NCBI GenBank assembly: GCA_963920765.1
Contig: OY987252.1
Span: 5,007,966-5,071,965, forward strand
From: Ulota crispa
Lineage: Eukaryota > Streptophyta > Bryopsida > Orthotrichales > Orthotrichaceae
Reading direction: 5' to 3'
DNA length: 64,000 bases
Positions 47,477-59,251 of the stretch are shown here, in pieces; within the stretch, counting starts at the first letter, position 1, and every line of letters begins with the position of its first letter. The notes below the pieces were generated by a model. The model had not been told where the DNA came from, did not search any database, and saw nothing but the letters and a program-made list of their open reading frames with translations. A program made the position numbers and the translations under genes.

Positions 47477-47564
47477 ATGTGCTCTAGTAAATCAATGGCG
47501 GAGAGTTTTATGACAGAAAACTGTCACATATGGTTTGGAGGGCGGGAAAATCTCTGACCCCTAC
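46778..47564 (+). other. Group II intron nad1 i287
   Basis: It starts GCGCGTCGTG (canonical GUGCG altered) and ends CCCTAC. Domain V is near 47,501-47,536 (GAGAGT...ATGGTTT). It contains the second TA tract at 47,410-47,470. Intron i287 is typical of mosses and some other early land plants. Confidence 0.8.
47410..47470. repeat. (TA)n tract inside nad1 intron 1
   Basis: About 27-30 TA units preceded by TACATACAT. It sits just upstream of domain V, so the original intron must have been shorter here. Confidence 0.95.
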
Positions 47565-48002
47565 TTTTGATTATGGTATGGTATTATCAGATTTAAATGT
47601 AGGTATACTTTATCTATTTGCTATATCTTCTTTAGGCGTTTATGGTATTATTATAGCAGGGTGGTCCAATAATTCTAAATATGCTTTTCTAGGAGTATTA
47701 CAATCTGCAGCTCAAATGGTTTCTTATGAAGTTTCTATCGGTCTTATTATAATCACCATTCTCATTTGTGTAGGTACTTGTAGTTTTAGTAAGATTGTAA
47801 TTGCGCAAAAGCAGATATGGTTTGCTGTGCCCTTAGTTTCCATATTTATTATGTGCTTCATTTCTTGTTTAGTAGAAACTAATTGAGCTCCTTTTGATTT
47901 ACCAGAAGCAGAAGTTGAATTAGTTGTGGGCTATACTATAGAAAATTCTTCAATGGGTTTTGCTCTTTTTTTAGGGAAATATGCTCATATAATCTTAATG
48001 AG

Positions 48003-48857
48003 GTATGGAGCTTTGCATCTGACATTTGTTGAGTTGCGACCCTTTGCAGGAGCCAGTGCCCTTTCAAGGGCCTTATGCAGTAAATCCTTGTGAGCGATCT
48101 GAAGACCAATAGGCTTGCAAAGCTTTTGGAGAAGGGTAGCCTAGTGTGTCAATACAACAACAAAACGCAAACTCATCGGACGACCTATCTAAGACTAGGG
48201 AGATACCCTAACTAAGTGGGTACCTCGTAACTTTTCCCTTGACCTACACGTGTACCAAATGCTCATATGAGAAAGTGCGTTTCTAGGTCTGGAATTAGGG
48301 AGGGTTGCTGCAAGAAAAAACTTCTCGTCTCATCCAAGGGGTGCAAACACACTTGCGCAAATTACATATGATAGCTACAAAGGTGGCACGGGAAGGAAAC
48401 AGTACCCCATATCTGGAGATGAATGTAAACCCATTGAACAAGGCTAATCATTTTGGTTCTAGGAGATAGAACTTAGCGGCGATGGTGGACATTAGTCTAA
48501 AAATTGGGGGTAGCAAGCCCAAATCACTAGGGCGCAAAGCGCAGCACCTATATTATTGCGGACAATAGACTACTACTTGCGCCTTATTATGAGCAAATCC
48601 AGTCTAAACCAAGCAGCTTAAAATCTGACGGAAAAGAAATTTTTCCCGCTCTGTGCCGATCATCCACACTCAAACATCCATGCGAGGGCTTTGTGATTCA
48701 AAAACCTAAGCGTAGCTTTGGTTAGAGGGGATGAGACTCCAGATTTCCAGAATGAAGCCATATGACGCAAAAGTTTCATGTAAGGTTCTTTGAGAAGAAT
48801 GCAAATATTTATTATTCTCAAGCTCCAAGGGACCACAAAGCTACACTCTTACTCTCC
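48003..48857 (+). other. Group II intron nad1 i728
   Basis: It starts GTATGGAGC (canonical GTGTG with G-to-A). Domain V is near 48,754-48,788 (GAAGCC...AAGGTTC). No maturase frame is present here, although in some seed plants this intron hosts matR. Confidence 0.75.
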
Positions 48858-49116
48858 TAGTCTATGTACATTGCTTTTTCTAGGAGGTTGGCTGCCCATC
48901 CTAGATATTCCTATTTTTTATGTGATTCCGGGTTTGATTTGGTTTAGTATCAAGGTTCTTTTCTTTTTGTTTGTATATATATGGGTTCGTGCAGCATTTC
49001 CACGATATCGTTATGACCAATTAATGAGGCTTGGTTGGAAAGTATTCTTACCTTTATCATTAGCTTAGGTAGTTTTTGTATCTGGTGTTCTAGTTGCCTT
49101 TGACTCGCTTCCTTAA

Positions 49117-49336
49117 TTCATTGAACAATTTTGTTGCAGTGCAACTAAAAAGTATACATTTTTAATTAAAAAAAACTCCATTAAATAGCAGCTAAAAAAC
49201 CAAATGAATTGATTATTGATTAGAAGAAATATAAAATAATATATTTTATTTGTTCTATTGACTTCATAAATGCAAGCTTTGAGAGAAGCAGAGAGAGGCT
49301 TGGCCTCTCTCTCTCTTTGAGCGTTCCAAAACAAAT

Positions 49337-49390
<54 letters not shown>

Positions 49391-49498
49391 CTAAGGCCTT
49401 GTAATGATGGGTAAATCTTGCCCATGATGGATTGCGTTAATCATGAAGAACACAAAGTTTCCATGATCTGCAAAAATGAGAAAGCATGAAACATTCAT
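49117..49498 (+). other. nad1-cob spacer with TA tract and hairpin
   Basis: GAGAGAGGC-TT-GGCCTCTCTC at about 49,292-49,316 can fold. A TA tract occupies 49,340-49,388. The sequence 49,110-49,260 is AT-rich. No tRNA is recognised. Confidence 0.5.
49340..49388. repeat. (TA)n tract before cob
   Basis: About 24 TA units, the third long TA run in the insert. Confidence 0.95.
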
Positions 49499-51663
49499 AT
49501 GGCACAACGATTGTCAATTCTTAAACAACCTATATTTTCTACATTTAACAATCATTTGATAGATTATCCAACCCTAAGCAATATAAGTTGTTGGTGGAGT
49601 TTTGGTTTGTTGGCTGGTCTTTGCTTGTTCATTCAGATAATTACAAGCGTTTCTTTAGCTATGCATTATACGCCTCATGTGGATTTAGCTTTCTTAAGTG
49701 TAGAACACATCATGAGAGATGTGAAAGGTAGCTGGTTGCTTTGTTATATGCATGCTAATGGGGCAAGTATGTTTTTCATTGTGGTTTATCTTCATATTTT
49801 TTGTGGTCTATATTATGGAAGTTATTCGAGTCCTAAGGAATTAGTTTGGTGTCTTGGAGTTGTCATTTTATTTTTAATGATTATAATAGCTTTTATATGA
49901 TACATACTACTGTGGGGTCAATTTGGCCCCTCCTTCTACTAATAGGAGGATAAAAAACCCCACTAAATGCAGGAAACTCTTTATTTCTAAAGTACTTTTC
50001 TCCTATGGAAGGCGCAAAATGGATGATTTTTGGTGGCGATCCCTAAAATTTTAGCCTTGTTGTCTTGTGTGGGTTTAAATTCTAAGTAAAAATCCTTAGC
50101 ATGTCATCATAGACAATCCGCAAAAAAACATTTGCTACACAAAAATAGGAGTCTTCAGCCTTGGAAAAAATAGCATAGAGATTTCCTCAGAGACTACACG
50201 TGGGGTGCCTAGACTATCATTGATCTTTGGCTAGGTAAATATATAATCTTGTTTCTCTCTAAAACGTCATGTCTATTTCACTCTAATGAATGAATAAATA
50301 TAGGCCGGTGGCCTATTGGAGTCTTCTTATGGTCTAGTCTATTTAAGGCGTATATTAAGTTTTTATTTATAAGCCTTACTTAAGCAACTTTGTAACCTTT
50401 TGCCATAACAAATCTAGAATAATAGGGTTTACTTTCAATTTTTGCTCCAAAGAAATTTGAATAACACCCAATTTAACGAATAATAGTAAGGCCAAAGACC
50501 CGCCAGTATCTAGGATTTTAAATCAAAACCTTGGCTAGTTTTAATTGGTTCCTATTTATTTTTTTTGCAATTAAGAGAGTTTCTAAGAAAATTATTGACC
50601 ATTCGACTCTTGGAGCATTAGCCTATTGGCTTATGGATGATAAGGCCAAAGAGCTCGCGGGCCTTATTCATACAAATAGTTTTACCAAAATACTGCAGAA
50701 ATTTTTTTGTATCAGGGCTAATTCTAGTAAAAAAGACTTTAAATCGCTGCTCGATATTCTAAGTGAAATGCTGAAATGAAAAAAAAGCGGTGGAGCCTGA
50801 CATCATTCATCTATAAAGTCTAAAAAGGATGTAGAAAAGACATAGTTTGGGGAAATTTAGGCAAATGAGTTTTTGGGGAGCTACAGTCATTACAAGCTTA
50901 GCTAGTGCAATACCTGTGGTAGGAGACACTATAGTAACTTGGCTTTGGGGTGGTTTCTTGGTAGATAATGCTACCTTAAATCATTTTTTTAGCCTTCATT
51001 ACTTACTTCCTTTTCTAACAGCTGCAGTTGCTATTATTCATCTTGCTGCATTACATCAATATGGCTCTAATAATCCATTGGGTATCAATTCTTTTGTGGA
51101 TAAAATAGCTTTTTATCCCTATATGTACATAAAAGATTTAGTATGTTGGATACCTTTTGCCATTTTTTTTTTCCATATTTATTTTTTATGCACCTAATGT
51201 TTTGGGACATCTCGACAACTGCATACCTGCAAACCTTATGTCAACTCTGGCTCATATAGTGCCAAAATGGTATTTCTTACCAATTTATGCGATTCTTCAA
51301 AGTATACCTAACAAATTAGGGGGTGTAGCTGCCATAGGACTAGTTTTTGTGTCATTATTTGCTTTACCGTTTATTAATACATCGTATGTACGTAGTTCAA
51401 GTTTTCGACCAATTTACCAAAAATTATTTTGGTTGCTTTTGGCAAATTGCCTACTTTTAGGCTGGATTGGATGTCAACCTGTAAAAGCACCATATGTTAC
51501 TATTGGACAAATTGCTTCAGTTGGTTTTCTCTTTTATTTTGCTATTACGCTCATTTTTGGCAAATTAAAAGCTAAATTAATCCAAAATTCTAATGTTTGC
51601 AAGGACTTAAGTCCTCATAAGCCTTCCCACATTTTTAAAAATTCAATTTATGTTGTGAAATGA
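49499..51663 (+). pseudogene. cob: cob (apocytochrome b), two exons
   Basis: Exon 1 is 49,499-49,918 (exactly 420 bases) and exon 2 50,862-51,663. Heme-ligand regions are visible ([51 protein letters not shown]), as is a PEWY relative (VPKWYFLPIYAIL), where Glu has become Lys. There is one stop before YILLWGQ (49,898) and a one-base shift in the T run near 51,163-51,172. Many changes are E to K, P to L and R to C, the outcome of G-to-A and C-to-T. Confidence 0.9.
49919..50861 (+). other. Group I intron in cob (i420) with LAGLIDADG remnant
   Basis: Exon 1 ends in T and the intron ends in G, the group I rule, and no group II domain V is seen. From ~50,531 to 50,779 a frame reads STLGALAYWLMDDKAK and LIHTNSFTKILQKFF, which matches the second LAGLIDADG-like motif and following helix of a homing endonuclease. 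The first half of the endonuclease is not recognisable, so it is dead. Insertion after nt 420 is a known site in bryophyte cob genes. Confidence 0.75.
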
Positions 51664-51992
51664 AAAGCCATCAATTTATTAACCGTCTTATTACCAAATT
51701 CCCATATCTAATTTTTACCTATTATTTCTGCATTAATTAGTGGTGTGTTTTCAATTGCACCACTTTTCAAACCTATCATTGCACTTTGTAAAAATTGGAA
51801 AAAAAATTATAGAGAATTTGAACAAGTATTCTTTCCGGGATTGCTCTAGCAATTATAGCAAATATTTCAGGAATCCAGCGTCGGTCAAGAATTTTGGATC
51901 AAATAAAGTTTCTATTTAGAATTCTTGACCTATGAGACTTTGCCGAAGTTTATCTGCTCATAGTTCACAAGAGATTTTGACAAACAAATTAA
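51664..51992 (+). other. cob downstream spacer with stem-loop
   Basis: GGTCAAGAATT (51,883-51,893) and AATTCTTGACC (51,920-51,930) form a perfect 11-bp stem with a 26-base loop. It might have protected a transcript 3' end. A short ATG frame overlaps the cob stop (51,660) but is soon closed. Confidence 0.5.
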
Positions 51993-52727
51993 GAGAAAAG
52001 GAGTGGTTTTGCGCTGCGGCATCTCCGTACTAAATATATTGGAGCTTACACCCTGGCTAGAGAAGTTATAGTAGAAGAGGGTATTATGGCCCAAACGTGC
52101 CGCCGTCTTCTTTTTTTTATTGATTTTGTTTTGTTTATCTCTTCATTAATTTGCCAAGATTTTATTGATTCCACACCAAACCCAGCTACAACGCAAAAAA
52201 CGTCTATGCCTCAAACATATCAATTAGCTACTTTTATGCGCAGTATATTGGGATTTTTTTTTAATACCGGACATAGACGTTTTTTGCGTTTTGCTAGTCT
52301 TATTATAGTAAGCGCGTAATCATCCAAATAGTTGTCATCTATTGTTTCAATTAAATTTGATGATTTAGCACACTGCAAAATTGAATTGACTTTGTCGAGT
52401 CTTTTGGAGAAATTATCAAGTACGATAGCAATGCTCGGCCTAGGCGACCGGTCTTGCCCAACATTGTGCTCAAGGGCCGGTGCTATTTACCACCAAGCAA
52501 AGAAGCTTCTCCCAGCTGAGTAACTGCTCGCTCCTTATGACAGCCAAGATGAGTTGGCAGTAGCATGGCGCGAATCTCCTGCTATTGGTCGAGAGCCTTA
52601 CTTGATAATGAATTGGTTAGAGCTTTCCACTTGGTGGATGGCTTTAATCCCTTTAGAGTTCACGAATCCTGAGACTGTTTCTTTAGCTTATTTTAGTTCC
52701 TTGTATATTTCTATCTTACTTAATTGA
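51993..52727 (+). pseudogene. Unidentified mitochondrial reading frame
   Basis: One frame of about 245 codons lies between cob and nad9, with three internal stops (52,317, 52,329 and 52,521). It reads SGFALRHLRTKYIGAYTLAR, VIVEEGIMAQTCRRLLFFID, then a hydrophobic stretch, SLLEKLSSTIAMLGLGDRSC, PYDSQDELAVAWRESPAIG and MNWLELSTWWMALIPLEF. The stops could come from CAA, CAG, CGA or TGG by the same transition damage as in the known genes. I do not recognise a mitochondrial gene in it. It holds an 18-bp perfect inverted repeat. It may be a lineage-specific ORF, for example plasmid-derived. Confidence 0.5.
52191..52289. repeat. 18-bp perfect inverted repeat, 63-base loop
   Basis: ACGCAAAAAACGTCTATG at 52,191-52,208 is exactly complementary to 52,272-52,289. 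It lies within the unidentified frame. Confidence 0.9.
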
Positions 52728-53469
52728 TGGTTTAGGAGAGATGCCATGAAAAAGTTTCATAGCATAGTCTCAAAATAGAATATAACACATAGAAAAAAAT
52801 AAATAAAAAATTACTCTATTTGTTTCTAGGATCTTTTATACTTCAATTTTGATTTTGGTTGGTTGTTCATTCAAATTTTTTTCTTGCTTTATTGCGGGCA
52901 AGTAAATAATCTACTGCGGCTTTATGAAAAATCATTTTTCAAAAACTCTATTTTTTTTGCTTCATGTTTACTAGATTTATCAAGTTTACCAAGTTTACAA
53001 GCTCAAATCGTTTAAATTTGTAGCAGAGCACTCTATAACATTTTAACATTTGCACTAGAGACTAAATGCTACACAACATATTCATTGTGCTGTGCTTTGC
53101 GCCCAATTTTGCATTTTTCTATTCAGTTAATAATTTTTTTATTATTCCTTGCCCCCGCAAGTTAAAGGGTGAAGCTTTTTAATGTAAGCTATACAAAGAT
53201 TCTAACTTTGGGCCTAAGACTTTTGTGAGCAAGTCCTTGGCTAATTAAGTCATTAAAGTGGCTCTCTAAATGGCTGCAGTAGGTAAAGGCTTGAGAAGCG
53301 CAAGCTTTGTCCTTTGTAAATTCTGTTAGATCACATCAATAAAGTAAGTATCCAAGATCAGCAAAGTTCCTAGCTTTTAGACGTTTTGCGCTTTTGTAAT
53401 ATTCAAATATGCTTTGCTCTTTAACTCATGTTCTAATGTGTTTACCTTTTAGAAAAAAAGAGACAATTT
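52728..53469 (+). other. Spacer before nad9
   Basis: AT-rich mitochondrial intergenic DNA. No tRNA or gene fragment is recognised. Confidence 0.4.
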
Positions 53470-56078
53470 GTGGATAACCAATTGTTATTCAAATCTCTAA
53501 TAGCTACTTTACCAAAATGGATACATCAATTTCAAAAATCAAAACATGAAAATATATTCTATACCTATCCTGATTACCTATTTCAATTATTATGGTTTTT
53601 GAAATATCATACCAATACACATTTTCAGGTCTTAATTGATATTTGTGGAGTTGATTATCCTTCTCGAAAACAAAGATTTGAAGTAGTTTATATTTTACTA
53701 AGGGCGACCGTGAAGTAATTGAATAAAGTGCTCATTTGTATCAAACAAATGAGACATTGTAGAAGTTTGCAACGAAACGGCCATGACCTATTTGACAAAA
53801 ATACTGCTAGAGACACCCAACAGGACAAACTTCCAATGGGGAACATAGCCTGTTGTGAAAGGGGATCACAGAGAATAGCCAACCCATAGGCAAAACCCAA
53901 TCGTGTCTTTAAAACGTAGTTGAACGGGAAAAAAAATTTATTTCTTTTTTTTTCATTCGTAAACGTGAGGTGTAGGTGGGATATTAGCCCAAGCGTATTA
54001 GGCAAGACTCAAATGAAGTATCATAGCGTCTTCTTTGTACAACGGAGCTTAGTGACAATTGTACTAAGACAATGAAGGAACCAAGATCCCCAAAAGTATT
54101 TTCTTTTTCTTTTTGCTATGCTCATATAAATTGAAGTAAAGGGCGAAGCTTCAAAAGCATAGCACTTAAGGGTATCTAAAGCACCTGAAGCACATTGCAC
54201 AAAGATGCCCAAGAGCATCCAATTACAAGCATTCGGTGGAATCAGTGAACCATACATTTTTCTAGATAGAGATGCGTGGGACAAAGGGCTCGTAGTACCT
54301 GCCTACTCTTTGCTTTGAGAACCATGTGAACAAAGGAAGGAAGTGCTACTAGAAAGCAAAAAGAAAACACTGGTACTGTATGACAGAGGGGAAGGAGCCT
54401 AAATCAACGTACCCCCTCCTAGCCAAGGGGGTACATTGCGTACTCAAGCAGCACAAAGGGACCGAGATTGAGCTTGGATGAGACTAAGCAATTAAAAAAA
54501 ATATAGATTTTTTGCTACTTTGACATATTCTAATCGTCTGTATGTTTTTTAGAAACATTGTCATAAAGAGCAGTTCCAAACAAAAAGCCTTTTTCAGCTT
54601 ATAAAGAGTATCAATCTGTGGATTACTGCCTAGAAAAAGCTTTTACCTAATCAAGGTTTGAATATTGATGCTTTTAGGAAACCTACTATATGTGGCACTT
54701 TGATCAAAGTACCATAAACATTAGAGGACTAGGTTATCTATTTCAAATTACATTTTAAAGCAAAAAGCACTAAAAGCATGTAGCAAATTTTTTTTTCTAT
54801 GTAGCTTTCCTTGGCCACAGTGCGATACATAGAGCCATAATTGAGACAATAAGAAACCTCGGTCTAGGCCATCCGCAAGCGTGTGTTTCACAAATGATTT
54901 TACTATTTAGAATAATTGGTCCACAAGCTTTGGCAGAAATGATACTTGATTTGGTTACATGATTTATTGAAGTACAGCTTTAGCTTAGGCTTGACCTGGA
55001 TAAGACCCTAATAACTTGAACAAAAATTAATAAAATTTCTTTCCTTGGATATCTTATTAGTTGCAATACAGAATATACCTACAAGTTTTTACAACAATAT
55101 GGCGGCAATTAGATAATATATAGAATCCAGCAATTTGGTGGGCTTAGCTTACTTGTTAATATGTGTAAAATGATAAACCCTCTAGCAATTTTATGATAAA
55201 TGAAGTAACCCAAAACCCTATTTTGCTTAGCTTCAGTATCTTTAAAGTTATTCAGTAGTGAGCATTAACCTTCATTCTACCTTGCCCTGTCAATTAGTAG
55301 CATCTAGTAAACTCTAATAACCAATGTATAACTCACCACGCTTAAGCTACATACTATGTATTTCATTGGCTAAAACATATACAAATTATATAAAAAAGGC
55401 AAAGCCCGCTCGAATTGCATAACTCATTTGCCTACAAAAATCACCTTAATAGGCAATATGAAGGCACATCACCTCTAGAAGCCATATGTGCTGCTAGTTT
55501 TTGCTATAATGCAAGGCCACGGATGCTCCATGTACGTAAAAAATCAATTATTTTGCCAGGAAAGCCCATGCTTAGAGCCATATGATTACAAACAACCTTA
55601 GTTGAACTTGAGTTGGAGAGCCGTGTGATGGATAACTATCTCACACGGTTTGGAGAGCACTTTATTACATTGAGAGAATGCATAGGGAAACTATGGCTCT
55701 ATGATGGAATTCTTGACTCTATGTATTCAATATAACTCACGCATTTGTATACAAACAAGTGTGGACAAAATAACTCCAATTTTTTTGGTAGTCAATATAT
55801 TTCCGTCAGCCGGCTGGTGTGGGCAAGAAGTTTGGGATATGTTTGGTGTTTATTTTTCTAATCATCCTGATGTATGCTGTATATTAATAGATTATGGTTT
55901 TGAGGGCCATCCATTACAAAAAGACTTTCCTTTAAGTGGATATGTGGAAGTCCGATATGATGATTCAGAGAAATATGTGGTTTCTGAGCCTATTGAGATG
56001 ACCCAAGAATTTTGCTATTTTGATTTTGCTAGTCCTTAGGAACAAAGTTTGCATAGTGACAAATTGAGGAAAAAGTAA
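53470..56078 (+). pseudogene. nad9: nad9 (complex I 30-kDa-type subunit), two exons
   Basis: Exon 1 is 53,470-53,701 (start now GTG, followed by DNQLLFKSL; contains QVLIDICGVDYPSRKQRF) and exon 2 55,723-56,078 (VNIFPSAGW, EVWDMFGVYFSNHPD, DYGFEGHPLQKDFPLSGYVE). The intron splits a Ser codon after its first base. The Trp of ASPWEQ is TAG (56,037), after which 13 normal codons follow to TAA. Arg residues have become Cys or Gln in several places. Confidence 0.9.
53702..55722 (+). other. Group II intron in nad9 (likely i283)
   Basis: The 2.0 kb intron starts GGGCGACCG and ends TTGACTCTAT, with domain V at 55,617-55,650. A block at 54,228-54,317 is nearly identical to 61,594-61,680 in the nad7 intron. 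Phase 1 agrees with i283, but the coordinate differs by 17 codons from the usual numbering, which I attribute to N-terminal length. No maturase is seen. Confidence 0.75.
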
Positions 56079-56543
56079 ATAATTTTTGCTTACAGCTATC
56101 TTAATAATATTCAATTTTGTAGTAATTGCATGCTCAGCTCAGTTCTATGGCATGCTGAATAATCCGCTTTGCTTGTCTGAACCAAAAATGGTCTTTTTGA
56201 TCTAAAACACCAGGAGTGTTGACCTTTTTTTTTCTAGAAACGCCGCGCTCGAGTGATGAGGATTCAAAAGAATAAAGTGGGCCTCCACTACTTTATTGGT
56301 TTGTCAAAAAAAAAAGGGAAAAAAAAAAGAATAAAAAAGAATATACAGAAATACTCCAAAATTTCTTCTCTATTTTACCTTTCATCTTCTTTTCCTTATG
56401 TTTTATTAGCTTGAAGGAGCTTGGCCAATGAATGCCTCCCTCCTTCCCATCTTGATCTATCATTTAAGATGATAAATTGGACACAATCTGAAGGTTTAGA
56501 TTGTTAAATTATTTAATTTATTGGAAGAAGGTTTTATTAATTT
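56079..56543 (+). other. nad9-atp1 spacer
   Basis: A-rich and T-rich runs (56,305-56,345) and no gene. It may have held the atp1 promoter, which is not recognisable. Confidence 0.4.
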
Positions 56544-59251
56544 ATGAACAAATTAATTGGAAATAAGTTGGCTCGAGCAAAATTGTCTACATTATTAGAA
56601 CAAAGAATCACCAATTACTACACCAAATTGCAAGTGGATGAGATCGGTTGAGTGGTATCAGTTGGAGATGGAATTGCTAGTGTTTATGGATTAAACAAGA
56701 TTCAAGCTAGAGAAATAGTTGAATTTGCCAGCAATGTGAAATGAATGGCTTTGAATCTAGAAAATGAGAATGTAAGGATTGTTATATTTGGTAGTGATAC
56801 TGCCATTAAAGAGGGAGACATTGTCAAGCGCACTGGATCTATTGTGGATGTTCTTGTAGAAAAAGCCTTGTTAGATTGTGTGGTTGATGCCTTAAGAGTA
56901 CCTATTTATGGAAAAAGTGCTTTAAGGGCTGTAGAACAAAAGAGTGTAGAAGTTAAAGCTCCCAAGATTACTGCACGTAAATTTGTGCACGAACCCATGC
57001 AAACAAGATTAAAAGCAATAGATAGCCTGGTTCCTATAGGTTGTGGTCAACGAGAACTTATAATAGGAGACAAACAAATTAGAAAAATTGCTATCGCTAT
57101 TGATACCATATTGAACCAGAAGCAAATCAACACATAGGGCACCTTGGATAGTGAAAAATTATATTGTGTGTATGTAGCAATTGGATAGAAATGTTCAATC
57201 GTGGCACAGTTAGTTAAGATTCTTTTGGAAGCAGGTGCTTTAGAATATTGCATTATTGTAGCAGCTACTAATTTGGATCCTACTCCCTTGCAATTCTTGG
57301 CGCCATATTCAGGTTGCGCTATGGGAGAATGTTTTTGGGATAATGGAATGCACGCATTAATCATTTATGATGACCTTTCAAAACAATTAGTTGCATATCA
57401 ACAAATGTCATTATTATTACGTCAACCACCAGATCATGAGGTGTTCCCTAGAGATGTTTTTTATTTACATTCTTGTTTATTAGAAAGAGCGGCTAAAATG
57501 TCAAACCAAACTGGTGCAGGTAGCTTGATTGCATTACCTGTAATTGAAACACAAGCTAGAGATGTATTTGCTTATATTCCGACCAATGTTTATCCATTAC
57601 AGTTGGACAAATCTTTTTGAAAACAAAACTTTTTTATTGTGGAATTTGACTTGCTCTTAATGTAGGATTATTTGTAAGTCGTGTGAGCGGGGTGAGATTT
57701 ACATGGGATCGCTGGAGTTGGAACGCTCTGCGTAGGATCCCTCAGTGCATAATCTGCCTTACTTGGTTATAACTGGGTCGAAAGCTGGTAAGTCAGAAAC
57801 TAACTATTGGAAGTTCAAGAAAACAAACCTCAATGATGGTTGCCCTACTGTCAGAGGAAAGACACCTGGGATTCTACCTACGTGAACTTGGGATATGTGC
57901 TGTCTGCAACATGGGTACTTTTACTACACGAGAGGGAAAAGGAGAACCCTATGTCGGAAAACACACAAACTCCACGGCAATGAACGAGTCAACCAAGGCT
58001 CTACAAATTGTTAAATACCTAGAGGAAACTCCCAATGGGAATCTGGACCTATTCATGAGGAAAGGCCGCAATTCATACGGTCCCAATGGAACCACCACAG
58101 AAACTTATGAGGAGGGAACCTTGTTGGTTTGGCAATGGATAAAACTGAGAATTAGAAAAGTCCTGCTTCTCTTGCTTGAGTTGAGGCTGCAACTTATCAA
58201 ATTCGGAAACTAAAATCTAATTTCAATGTAAAATATCAAAAAATCATCAACATAATAACGAACCCACATGCTCTCATAGCAGCGTACCAATGCATTAAAC
58301 CTAACTTTGTAAAAAAAGAGGGGATGACAAATGGGAGATCTTGTAGGGAGGAAATCAACTTCTTATCCGCGTTAGTCAAAGATGATTCGAGCACATTGTG
58401 GAACAACTGCACGTAGGGAAATACCTACAAAACAGGTAAACGACCCAAAATCGGCAGAACCCGGGGAGACAAGACCGCTTGCAATGATCAGTGCCAGAGA
58501 CCAGATATTATAAACAACCATCAAGGCGGCCTTTAAGCTCACGCCATAAGACTTAAGCAAAGGCTATAAGACCACTAAGGAAGAGAGTGATGTTGCACAA
58601 TTCCAAGATAATAAACTAGCATTCAATAGGAAGCAAATCCCTTTACATGTTTAACATTCTAAAATACTACACACGGACAAAATATTATTGATGATTTGAT
58701 TGTCCTTGTCTATAATTGACAAGTTTCAAGAGAAGGGAGCCGTGTGATAGGCAACTATTGCGTGCGATTCTTTGAAAGGGAGCCAAGTTCCATATCTTGT
58801 GCTAGCGCCTAGAGATGAGTGCAAACCCTATTTTTGAGGTTCTGCGGCTCAGTTAAAAGCTATGAAACATGTATGCAGTAGCTTAAAACTAGAATTGACG
58901 CAATATCATGAAGTAGCCGCATTTGCTCAATTTGGTTCAGACCTTGATGCTGCTACTCAATATTTATTAAATCATGGGGCAAGGCTAATATAGGTTCTTA
59001 AACAACCACAATATAGCCCAATTCCTATTGAAAAACAAATAGTGGTTATTTATGCAACAGTCAAAGGTTATTTAGATCAAATTCCTATTTTGAGCATTAA
59101 TCAATATAAACATGAGCTTTTGAAGTCTATAGACTCAGATATACTTTCTGCTATTGTAGAACAAAAAAACATTACTAAGCAAATTAATAGTCAACTCGCT
59201 ACTTTTTGTCAAAAGTTTACACAGAGCTTCTTAGCAACTCATTCAGTTTAA
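56544..59251 (+). pseudogene. atp1: atp1 (F1-ATPase alpha), two exons
   Basis: Exon 1 is 56,544-57,682 (LSTLLEQRITNYYTKLQVDE to LFVSR) and exon 2 about 58,835-59,251 ([19 protein letters not shown] to FTQSFLATHSV). The P-loop GDRQTGKT reads GDKQIRKI, four transition-type changes that would abolish nucleotide binding. There are stops at the Arg of DEIGR, the Gly of VKG, both Gln positions near NTQG and IGQK, the Arg of GIR and near ARL, plus one base lost near 57,591. Gly-to-Glu/Asp/Arg changes are frequent. Confidence 0.9.
57683..58834 (+). other. Group II intron in atp1 (about nt 1128)
   Basis: It starts GTGAGCGGGGTGAG right after a Ser-Arg pair and has domain V near 58,738-58,771 (GAGCCG...GATTCT). 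A long open stretch at 57,833-58,213 shows no maturase motif and is read here as intron structure. Confidence 0.75.

Larger units (their letters stand above)
46491..49116 (+). pseudogene. nad1: nad1 (complex I subunit 1), three exons
   Basis: Exons 46,491-46,777, 47,565-48,002 and about 48,858-49,116. Landmarks are [36 protein letters not shown] and [17 protein letters not shown], the conserved membrane arm and quinone-site loops. Introns fall at nt 287 and, after allowing for a lost Phe codon, 728. Breaks: Trp to TAG at 46,764 and 49,066, and Arg to TGA after VETN. Apart from these the frame is open, so decay is moderate. Confidence 0.9.

Noticed and set aside
57833-58213. Maturase in the atp1 intron
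   Set aside because: The open stretch lacks reverse-transcriptase and domain X motifs and fits intron structure.
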